A stretch of DNA of 22,281 bases, taken from NCBI RefSeq assembly GCF_003333325.1, contig NZ_QOLC01000002.1:1-22281 (forward strand), in the 5' to 3' direction. The position numbers and the translations under genes are program-made. Source of the DNA: Candidatus Ulvibacter alkanivorans (GTDB taxonomy: Bacteria; Bacteroidota; Bacteroidia; Flavobacteriales; Flavobacteriaceae). Shown here one piece after another: positions 15,814 to 22,281 of this stretch (positions within the stretch are counted from its first letter, which is position 1; each line of letters starts with the position of its first letter). The notes beneath the pieces were generated by a model, which made no database searches, was not told the DNA's origin, and saw only the letters and a program-made list of their open reading frames with translations.

Positions 15814-15845
15814 TTGAGTGGCAAACTTAAAAATGGCTATATTTG
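15814..15845 (+). promoter_or_regulatory. trkA promoter
   Basis: The pair TTG (15814-15816) and TATATTTG (15838-15845) is separated by 21 bp, within the 17-23 bp window of the Bacteroidota housekeeping promoter consensus TTG-N-TAnnTTTG. Transcription would start near 15850, about 15-18 bp before the chosen trkA ATG. This is the best-formed promoter in the window. Confidence 0.7.
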
Positions 15846-15867
15846 CACTACCTATTGCGATTCATTT

Positions 15868-17217
15868 ATGAAAATTATTATTGCCGGTGCCGGTGAAGTA
15901 GGATTTCATTTAGCAAAACTCCTTTCTTTCGAGTCCCAAGATATTACATTAATAGATATTGACAGAGATTCCCTTGCCTATGCCGATACACATTTAGACA
16001 TTCGGGTAGTTCGTGGCGATGCAACTTCTATTTCCGTATTAAAAGATTCGAAAGTTGCGAAAACCGATTTGGTGATCGCTGTTACTGCTAGTGAGACCAC
16101 CAATATTACCGTATGTGTATTGGCAAAACAATTGGGAGCAGAGCGTACGATCGCTCGTATCTCAAACACCGAATTCATTGAAAACAAAGAAGAGGTAGGG
16201 TTTACCAAGTTTGGGATCGATGAACTTATTTCTCCCGAATCTCTAGCGGCAAACGAAATCGAATTATTACTAAATCAAAGTGCGTTTAACGATACCTATG
16301 AGTTCGAGAATGGTGCTTTGACGATGATAGGGCTGTCGCTAGCACGAACAACGGCCTTTGTTGGTAGAACCGTGAAAGAACTTGCAGATATTTATCCCGA
16401 ACTGAGATATATGCCCATTGCCATACAGCGCTACGGTACGCAATACACCTTGATCCCTAGAGGAGACACCCAATTTAAAGAAGGCGATCAGGTCTATTTC
16501 GTTACCACCAAAGCAGGGGTGGATCAAATCTTTAAGCTTAGCGGAAAAGTACGTCAGGATATTAAGAACGTCATGATCCTAGGAGGAAGTAATATTGGTT
16601 GTAAAACCGCAAAAGACCTTTGTAAGAGCAGTTTTAATGTAAAATTGATCGAGAACGACAAGAATAAAGCCTTCGAGATCGCAGATGATATCCCAAGTTG
16701 TTTGGTGATAAACGGTGACGGGCGAAATGTGGAGTTGTTACAGGAAGAACATATTTCAGAAATGGACGCTTTTATCTCGGTTACCGGTAACAGCGAAACC
16801 AACATCATGTCGTGTTTGGTAGCTAAATCGAAAGGCGTTAAAAAAACGATCGCATTGGTTGAAAATATGGACTATTTTCAATTGTCGCATTCTATTGGTA
16901 TCGATACCCTTATCAATAAAAAACTGCTAGCGGCCAATACCATCTTCAGATATATTCGAAAAGGCGACGTGATAGCAATGACCAAGTTGAACAATATGAA
17001 TGCCGAATTATTGGAGTTCATGGTCTCGTCCACTTCCCAAGTTTGTAATAAGCAAATAAAGAACATAGATTTTCCTCGTTCGGCCATTATTGGTGGTGTA
17101 ATACGTGACAATAAAGGTGTTATCGCACTTGGAGATTTCACCATACAGAAGGGTGATTTGGTGGTGGTCTGTTGCTTGCCACAATCTATTGGAAAGGTTG
17201 AAAAGCTCTTTGTATAA
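15868..17217 (+). CDS. trkA: Trk system K+ uptake regulatory protein TrkA
   Basis: 449 aa. Cytoplasmic, nucleotide-binding gating subunit of the Trk potassium transporter. It has two tandem RCK units, each a Rossmann fold followed by a TrkA-C domain. The first begins I-I-I-A-G-A-G-E-V-G-F-H-L-A-K, with an acidic residue ending strand 2 (D-I-D-R-D). The second, near the middle, begins V-M-I-L-G-G-S-N-I-G. The ATG at 15868 was chosen because M-K-I-I-I-A-G-A-G-E is the usual family start; an upstream in-frame TTG (15814) lies inside the promoter and would add 18 poorly conserved residues. The stop overlaps the trkH start by one base (TAATG), so the two are co-translated. This gene is divergent from ubiE. 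Confidence 0.96.
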   Translation: MKIIIAGAGEVGFHLAKLLSFESQDITLIDIDRDSLAYADTHLDIRVVRGDATSISVLKDSKVAKTDLVIAVTASETTNITVCVLAKQLGAERTIARISNTEFIENKEEVGFTKFGIDELISPESLAANEIELLLNQSAFNDTYEFENGALTMIGLSLARTTAFVGRTVKELADIYPELRYMPIAIQRYGTQYTLIPRGDTQFKEGDQVYFVTTKAGVDQIFKLSGKVRQDIKNVMILGGSNIGCKTAKDLCKSSFNVKLIENDKNKAFEIADDIPSCLVINGDGRNVELLQEEHISEMDAFISVTGNSETNIMSCLVAKSKGVKKTIALVENMDYFQLSHSIGIDTLINKKLLAANTIFRYIRKGDVIAMTKLNNMNAELLEFMVSSTSQVCNKQIKNIDFPRSAIIGGVIRDNKGVIALGDFTIQKGDLVVVCCLPQSIGKVEKLFV

Positions 17218-18722
17218 TGCATTCCATCTCAAAATTAAATTTTAAGATCATTTCCCATATCATGGGGCTGCTTCTCACAGTGAATGGCGGTTTTATGTTG
17301 TTGGCAACTGCTATCAGTCTTATCTATAAGGACGGAGTGGTTGGTGAAATGCTTTCCGCAGGAACGCTCACCATACTGTTGGGAGCTACGGTTATGTTCC
17401 TCACGCGAAATCATCGAAAGGAAATTCAGAAAAGAGAAGGATACATAATCGTAACCTTCGGTTGGATCATTATGGCACTAACAGGAACCTTGCCCTATGT
17501 TTTTACAGGAACGATTCCGGGCTTTGCCAATGCGTTCTTTGAAACAATGAGCGGGTATACCACTACGGGGGCAACCATTGTTAAAGATATTGAAGCCTTA
17601 CCCAACGGAATACTGTTCTGGCGTAGTGTGACCCACTGGATTGGTGGAATGGGGATCATCGTGCTGGCGGTTGCCATATTACCTTTGCTTGGTATTGGTG
17701 GGATGCAATTATTCGCTGCGGAAGCACCGGGCCCTGGCGGAGACAAACTGCATCCTAGAATAACCGATACGGCCAAACGACTTTGGCTTATATATGTTGG
17801 CTATACTATTATCGAAACAGTACTGCTAAAATTAGCAGGTATGAGTTTTTTCGATGCAATTAATCACTCCTTAAGTACCTTGAGTACGGGTGGTTTCTCT
17901 ACCAAAAATGCCAGTATTGCTTTCTGGAACGACCAACCGCTCATTCAATACATCATCATGGTGTTTATGTTCCTAGCGGGCGCCAATTTTGTACTGAGTT
18001 ACTTTGCTTTTAAACTGAATTTTAGAAAAATTGTAAAAGACGAAGAGTTTAAGATGTATGCGCTGTTTGTCATCTGCCTAAGTATAGTCGCAGGGATTAT
18101 GATCTATTTCAAAGCCGATGTAAGCGCTTCAACGGTAGCACACCCTATGGTGCTCGGGGAGTTTGAAAGTGCTATTCGACATGGATTTTTTCAGGTGTTG
18201 GCCATAGTAACGACTACAGGTTTTGTTACCGCCGATTATACCGTGTGGACGCCATTTTTAATGATGTTCTTTTTCGGATTAATGTTCTTAGGCGGTTCTT
18301 CAGGCTCTACTTCGGGTGGAGTGAAGATCGTACGTCACCTCATTATGATAAAAAATGGTATCCTAGAGTTCAAGCGTACGCTACATCCCAATGCAATTCT
18401 GCCGGTACGATACAACAATAAGGCAATTCAACAACCTATTGTATTTAATATCCTTGCGTTTTTCATACTCTATATGCTGTCGTTCATAGTCGGGGTTTTG
18501 GTGTTTACTTCTTTCGGACTCGATTTTCAGACCGCTCTAGGTGGCGCAGCATCCACTTTAGGAAATGTTGGTCCCGCTTTGGGTGATCTCGGCCCCATAA
18601 ATAATTACGCTAATTTACCCACCGGAGCAAAATATTGGTCCTCATTCTTAATGCTTATAGGGCGTTTAGAACTATTTACAGTTTTAATTCTATTTACCCC
18701 ATTCTTTTGGCGTAATCGATAA
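17217..18722 (+). CDS. trkH: Trk/Ktr-type K+ transporter membrane subunit TrkH
   Basis: 501 aa. Integral inner-membrane channel-like subunit for K+ uptake, gated by TrkA. Four repeats of membrane helix, pore loop and membrane helix are recognisable from their filter segments: T-T-G-A-T at 116-120, S-T-G-G-F at 223-227, T-T-T-G-F at 332-336 and L-G-N-V-G-P at 448-453. The helix break G-G-S-S-G-S-T-S-G-G-V-K (359-370) is the intramembrane gating loop of the family. Extra hydrophobic helices are present at the N-terminus. The first base of its ATG is the last base of the trkA stop, giving tight translational coupling. It converges with purT with only 10 bp between the stops and no visible hairpin terminator in that gap. 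Confidence 0.96.
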   Translation: MHSISKLNFKIISHIMGLLLTVNGGFMLLATAISLIYKDGVVGEMLSAGTLTILLGATVMFLTRNHRKEIQKREGYIIVTFGWIIMALTGTLPYVFTGTIPGFANAFFETMSGYTTTGATIVKDIEALPNGILFWRSVTHWIGGMGIIVLAVAILPLLGIGGMQLFAAEAPGPGGDKLHPRITDTAKRLWLIYVGYTIIETVLLKLAGMSFFDAINHSLSTLSTGGFSTKNASIAFWNDQPLIQYIIMVFMFLAGANFVLSYFAFKLNFRKIVKDEEFKMYALFVICLSIVAGIMIYFKADVSASTVAHPMVLGEFESAIRHGFFQVLAIVTTTGFVTADYTVWTPFLMMFFFGLMFLGGSSGSTSGGVKIVRHLIMIKNGILEFKRTLHPNAILPVRYNNKAIQQPIVFNILAFFILYMLSFIVGVLVFTSFGLDFQTALGGAASTLGNVGPALGDLGPINNYANLPTGAKYWSSFLMLIGRLELFTVLILFTPFFWRNR

Positions 18723-18732
18723 GAAGTTAAGT

Positions 18733-19896
18733 TTACAGGGTAATATCTACCTTGGAAGCCAATTGTTTTGCTCTTGTTATTACTTCGGAAAGATCTGCGT
18801 TCAAGTCATCGTACGCAAGGACAACACCCATACGTCGATACGGTCGAGCACTGGGTTTTCCAAAAATTCTAAAATCACTTTTTTTTGCTGCGGAAACCTC
18901 GTCTAATCCATTGAAACTTGGGTTACTTGAATTCCCGTCAGCTAGAAGAACAGCCGAAACCGCCATCCGTTCTAAGGTGATTTCCGGAATTGGCAAGCCA
19001 ATAATTGCTCGTAGGTGTAATTCAAATTCATTGAAATTTTGGGTGTTGGCCAAGGTGACCATACCGGTATCATGTGGTCTGGGTGATAACTCTGAAAAGT
19101 AGACGCCATCATTGCCCACAAAGAACTCGACGCCCCAGATCCCGGGACCTCCTAATGCCTCCGTTACTTTGTAGGCCATCTCTTTTGCGGTTTCCAAATG
19201 TGTTTCATCCATAGGGGCCGGTTGCCAACTTTCGCGGTAATCGCCTCGTTCTTGGCGATGACCAATGGGTGAACAGAATAATGTAGGACCTTCTTTTTGG
19301 GTTACGGTAAGCAAGGTGATCTCATAGTTAAAATCGATAAAGGCCTCTACAATTACTTCGGCGACATCCCCTCTAGAACCATCTTGTGAGTATTGCCACG
19401 CATGTGCGATGTCTTTTTCGGTATGTATGGTACTTTGACCCTTGCCACTAGAGGACATAAGTGGTTTTACTACACAAGGCATACCTATTTCGGCTACGGC
19501 CTGTTTTAATTCGGTCGCTGAGGTCGCATACCGATAGGCGGCTGTTTTCAATCCCAGCTCTTTGGCAGCAAGATCTCGAATAGCCTTACGATTCATGGTG
19601 AAATTTGCAGCCTTGGCAGAAGGAATTACCGTATATCCTTGTTTTTCGTATTCGTAGAACCTTTCGGTGCGAATGGCTTCAATTTCGGGCACAATATAAT
19701 CGGGTTGATACTTTTCGACCAATGCATCTAAGGCGGCACCATCTAACATATTAATAACTTCAAATGCATGCGCCACTTGCATGGCTGGGGCATTTTCATA
19801 GCTGTCTACGGCAACTACGTATTGTCCTAATCGCTGGGCAGCAATAACAAATTCTTTTCCAAGTTCGCCGCTACCTAACAATAAGATCTTCGCCAT
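18733..19896 (-). CDS. purT: Formate-dependent phosphoribosylglycinamide formyltransferase (GAR transformylase 2)
   Basis: 387 aa, the usual PurT length. ATP-grasp enzyme that uses formate and ATP to formylate glycinamide ribonucleotide in purine synthesis, a folate-independent alternative to PurN. Features: N-terminal nucleotide-fold start [12 protein letters not shown] (4-15); P-E-I-E-A-I (95-100); ATP-grasp loop [14 protein letters not shown]; metal-binding region V-E-F-F-V ... [16 protein letters not shown] near 255-285; C-terminal [14 protein letters not shown]. It is the last gene of a minus-strand cluster, 12 bp after the aminotransferase gene. Confidence 0.97.
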   Translation of the reverse strand: MAKILLLGSGELGKEFVIAAQRLGQYVVAVDSYENAPAMQVAHAFEVINMLDGAALDALVEKYQPDYIVPEIEAIRTERFYEYEKQGYTVIPSAKAANFTMNRKAIRDLAAKELGLKTAAYRYATSATELKQAVAEIGMPCVVKPLMSSSGKGQSTIHTEKDIAHAWQYSQDGSRGDVAEVIVEAFIDFNYEITLLTVTQKEGPTLFCSPIGHRQERGDYRESWQPAPMDETHLETAKEMAYKVTEALGGPGIWGVEFFVGNDGVYFSELSPRPHDTGMVTLANTQNFNEFELHLRAIIGLPIPEITLERMAVSAVLLADGNSSNPSFNGLDEVSAAKKSDFRIFGKPSARPYRRMGVVLAYDDLNADLSEVITRAKQLASKVDITL

Positions 19897-19908
19897 TTTT
19901 TTGTGAAA

Positions 19909-21099
19909 TTATGCTGAAACTGCTGCTTTAATTCTTTGAATTGCTTCTCGAATATCTTCTTCGGAAGCTGCATAAGAAATACGGATGCAGTTGGGGTCGC
20001 CAAAAGCTTCACCCGTAACTGTGGCCACATTGGCTGCTTCAAGTAGATATAATGAGAAATCGGATGCCGTATTAATATGCGTGCCACCTAAGGTCTTTCC
20101 GAAGTAATAAGAAATATCAGGAAACACATAAAAAGCTCCTTCGGGTTCGTTGGTTTTAAATCCGGGAATTTCAGAAAGTAAATTAAGAATGATCTTTCGT
20201 CTTGCTTTAAACGCATCCACCATATACTGAATCTTACTCGGCGGATTCTCTAAAGCGCTTATCGTAGCGCGTTGTGCAATACAATTCGCACCACTGGTTA
20301 CTTGACCTTGCATTTTGTTACAAGCTCTAGCAATCCATTCGGGAGCACCAATATACCCTATTCGCCAACCAGTCATACTATACGCTTTCGAAACGCCATT
20401 TACCACCACGGTACGATCGTACATATCTTCAAACCCGGCCATAGAACTGTGTTTGCCGCTAAAATTGATATGCTCGTAAATTTCGTCACTAACAACGATG
20501 ATGTCCGGATACCGTACTAATACATCTGCCAGCGCACGAAGTTCTTTTTTGCTGTAAACAGAACCACTCGGATTACAAGGAGAACTGTAGATGATCATTT
20601 TGGTTCGTGAGGTAATCGCACGTTCCAGTTCACCTGGAGTGATCTTAAAATCTGTTTCGATCGTTGTCTTGATCTCTTTAGGAATACCTCCTGCTACTTT
20701 ACTAATATCACTATAGCTCACCCAATACGGAGCTGGTAATAATACTTCATCACCTTCATTCAATAAGACCTGAGCCAAATTGTACAGTGATTGTTTGGCA
20801 CCGGTTGAAACCACGATTTGCGCAGGTTGGTACACCAAGTCGTTATCGCGCTTGAACTTTGTGATAATGGCCTGTTTGAGGTCACCGTATCCGTCTACCG
20901 GTGTGTAAGAATGATAATCGTTCTCTACTGCTTGAATAGCGGCTTGTTTTACAAAATCGGGAATTGTAAAATCGGGTTCTCCTAAACTTAGACCAATAAT
21001 GTCTTTTCCAGCTTCTCTTAGTTCACGTGCTTTGGCAGCCATGGCCAAGGTGGCCGAAGTAGCCATATTGTTGATACGGTCAGAAAGTTTTGGATTCAT
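19909..21099 (-). CDS. Pyridoxal-phosphate aminotransferase, aspartate aminotransferase type (class I)
   Basis: 396 aa, the typical length of the Ib-type aspartate/prephenate aminotransferase group. Lys238 in N-G-V-S-K-A-Y-S-M-T-G-W-R-I-G binds pyridoxal phosphate as a Schiff base. Asn176 (S-S-P-C-N-P-S-G) and Asp205 (V-V-S-D-E-I-Y-E-H) hold the cofactor ring, and Arg in C-I-R-I-S-Y near the C-terminus binds the substrate carboxylate. The N-terminal A-K-A-R-E-L-R-E-A-G-K-D-I-I-G-L-S-L-G-E-P-D-F is characteristic. The most likely reaction is aspartate plus 2-oxoglutarate; prephenate or aromatic activity cannot be excluded. The gene lies 2 bp after the desaturase gene and 12 bp before purT. Aspartate is a nitrogen donor in purine synthesis, so pairing with purT is metabolically sensible, though this may be coincidence. 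Confidence 0.93.
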   Translation of the reverse strand: MNPKLSDRINNMATSATLAMAAKARELREAGKDIIGLSLGEPDFTIPDFVKQAAIQAVENDYHSYTPVDGYGDLKQAIITKFKRDNDLVYQPAQIVVSTGAKQSLYNLAQVLLNEGDEVLLPAPYWVSYSDISKVAGGIPKEIKTTIETDFKITPGELERAITSRTKMIIYSSPCNPSGSVYSKKELRALADVLVRYPDIIVVSDEIYEHINFSGKHSSMAGFEDMYDRTVVVNGVSKAYSMTGWRIGYIGAPEWIARACNKMQGQVTSGANCIAQRATISALENPPSKIQYMVDAFKARRKIILNLLSEIPGFKTNEPEGAFYVFPDISYYFGKTLGGTHINTASDFSLYLLEAANVATVTGEAFGDPNCIRISYAASEEDIREAIQRIKAAVSA

Positions 21100-21101
21100 A
21101 G

Positions 21102-22202
21102 TTAAGCAGATATTGCTGGTTTCATGCCCATTTCTCGCAAGTGTCTAAAGTGGGCGATCACCGCTTTACGTGTTGTTTTATATTCGTGATAAGGTAAATT
21201 GAATTCTAAGGCCGTTTCTTTTACGATCTTAGAGATCCTAGAGTAATGTACATGGCTAATATTCGGAAAAATATGGTGTTCTACTTGGTGGTTTAGTCCG
21301 CCAGTAAACCAATTCATCAATTTATTATTCGTCGAAAAGTTAACGGTGGTGAAGAGCTGGTGAATGGCCCACGTGTTTTTCATAGATCCGGAAGCATCGG
21401 GTAGTGGCATCTCGGTCTCTTCGACGATGTGCGCCAATTGAAACACAATACTCAAAATAAGTCCGGCAACATAATGCATAATAAAGAACCCTATTAAAAT
21501 CTTCCACCAAGCAAGGTTAAAGAACAGGATTGGAACAACGATCCAAATTCCGGCATAGATGAGCTTGGTGATGATCAGGGTGCTCCATTGTGTAATCGGT
21601 TTAGGCAGTTTGCCATAGGCGAGTTTTTGCGACAGATAACGTTTGGTTTGCATAAAATCTGAAGTCAATACCCAATTGATCGTAAGCAGCCCGTAGAAAA
21701 AGATGCTGTAGTAATGTTGAAATTTATGAAAGCGTTTCCATTGCGAATGCTTAGAGAACCTAAGAATTCTTCCGGCTTCCATATCTTCATCGTGTCCGTG
21801 GATGTTTGTATAGGTATGGTGTAATACATTGTGTTGTACTTGCCAGTTGTAAACATTACCAGCCAAGATGTACATACTGCCACCCATCACTTTATTGATC
21901 CATTTTTTTGAGGAATACGCACCGTGATTGGCATCGTGCATCACGTTCATGCCTACACCGGCCATTCCTACACCCATTACAACGGTAAGCAGTAATTGTG
22001 CCCACCACGGGAAATCGAGGCCAAGGAATAAGAAGTACGGACAAAGAAAGAGGGAAAACATGATAATTGTTTTCAAGTGAAGTCTCCAATTTCCGTTTCT
22101 TGAGATGTTGTTTTCTTTAAAATAGGAATTGACACGCTTGTTTAGAGTTCTGAAAAACTTAGCAGAATCAACACGTGAGAAGGTAATTTGTTTCGGGTTC
22201 AC
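21102..22202 (-). CDS. Membrane fatty-acid desaturase (acyl-lipid/acyl-CoA, delta-5/6-like)
   Basis: 366 aa. Di-iron integral-membrane desaturase introducing a double bond into membrane acyl chains. All three histidine boxes are present: H-D-A-N-H at 89-93, H-N-V-L-H-H at 124-129, and Q-V-E-H-H at 306-310, with the flanking H305. Paired hydrophobic segments (about 45-87, 162-182 and 205-257) give the usual four-helix membrane fold. The Q-x-x-H-H third box and overall layout place it with the linoleoyl-CoA/front-end-like desaturases, but it has no fused cytochrome b5 domain, so an external electron donor is needed. Regioselectivity cannot be read. It is first in a cluster with the aminotransferase (2-bp gap) and purT. 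A low-identity -7-like TAGCGCTTTG lies upstream. Confidence 0.93.
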   Translation of the reverse strand: MNPKQITFSRVDSAKFFRTLNKRVNSYFKENNISRNGNWRLHLKTIIMFSLFLCPYFLFLGLDFPWWAQLLLTVVMGVGMAGVGMNVMHDANHGAYSSKKWINKVMGGSMYILAGNVYNWQVQHNVLHHTYTNIHGHDEDMEAGRILRFSKHSQWKRFHKFQHYYSIFFYGLLTINWVLTSDFMQTKRYLSQKLAYGKLPKPITQWSTLIITKLIYAGIWIVVPILFFNLAWWKILIGFFIMHYVAGLILSIVFQLAHIVEETEMPLPDASGSMKNTWAIHQLFTTVNFSTNNKLMNWFTGGLNHQVEHHIFPNISHVHYSRISKIVKETALEFNLPYHEYKTTRKAVIAHFRHLREMGMKPAISA

Positions 22203-22281
22203 TATAATTTATTATTTAATGTGGGGATTTAAAAAAGCAAAGCGCTAAAATAAGCATCTTAGAACGAAAACGCATGCCGCT

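Noticed and set aside
15814..15867. Upstream TTG extension of TrkA by 18 residues
   Set aside because: The TTG is the -33 element of a good promoter, and the extra residues do not match the family, which starts at M-K-I-I-I-A-G.
22203..22281. Possible promoter or riboswitch upstream of the desaturase gene
   Set aside because: TAGCGCTTTG has two extra bases compared with TAnnTTTG, and no stable structure is visible before the window ends.

Overview
The window looks like a chromosomal core segment of a marine-type member of the Flavobacteriaceae (Bacteroidota). Evidence for this: a PorT/SprT gene of the type IX secretion system next to ubiE/menG, a lipid-anchored TamA-like barrel protein, an AccD lacking its zinc ribbon, promoters matching the Bacteroidota -7 consensus TAnnTTTG, A/T-rich leaders without Shine-Dalgarno sequences, and several lipoproteins with L-I-S-C or A-T-S-C lipoboxes. 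I see no rRNA, tRNA, CRISPR array, insertion sequence, phage gene or attachment site. No gap between genes exceeds 300 bases.

Left part (1-5110, all minus strand): an orphan modular lipoprotein, then a three-gene operon for a PaoABC-type periplasmic molybdenum aldehyde oxidoreductase: a Tat-targeted 2Fe-2S subunit, an FAD/4Fe-4S subunit and a molybdopterin catalytic subunit. Next (5129-7845) is rpsO-pnp, with a rho-independent terminator after each gene and a strongly structured region between them. That region contains a 15-bp helix with a 22-nt side bulge just upstream of pnp. It is the most interesting non-coding signal here.

Middle part: a plus-strand lipoprotein (8026-8853) shares a symmetric bidirectional terminator with accD. 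Then come, on the minus strand, accD, fbaA and a TamL-like outer-membrane protein gene, which is divergent from a TrmH/SpoU RNA methyltransferase gene with almost no space between their starts. The methyltransferase gene converges with and overlaps porT, which sits downstream of ubiE/menG.

Right part: trkA-trkH (plus strand, TAATG overlap, a clear promoter) encodes K+ uptake. The remaining minus-strand cluster, fatty-acid desaturase -> aspartate-type aminotransferase -> purT, has gaps of only 2 and 12 bp.

The content is mostly housekeeping: RNA turnover and translation, fatty-acid synthesis and desaturation, glycolysis, menaquinone, purine synthesis, K+ transport and envelope biogenesis. I did not find a convincing new multi-gene system. 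The leads most worth following are the pnp and rpsO leader structures, the zinc-ribbon-less AccD, the start-to-start divergence of tamL and the methyltransferase gene, and the placement of the aldehyde oxidoreductase operon beside rpsO-pnp.
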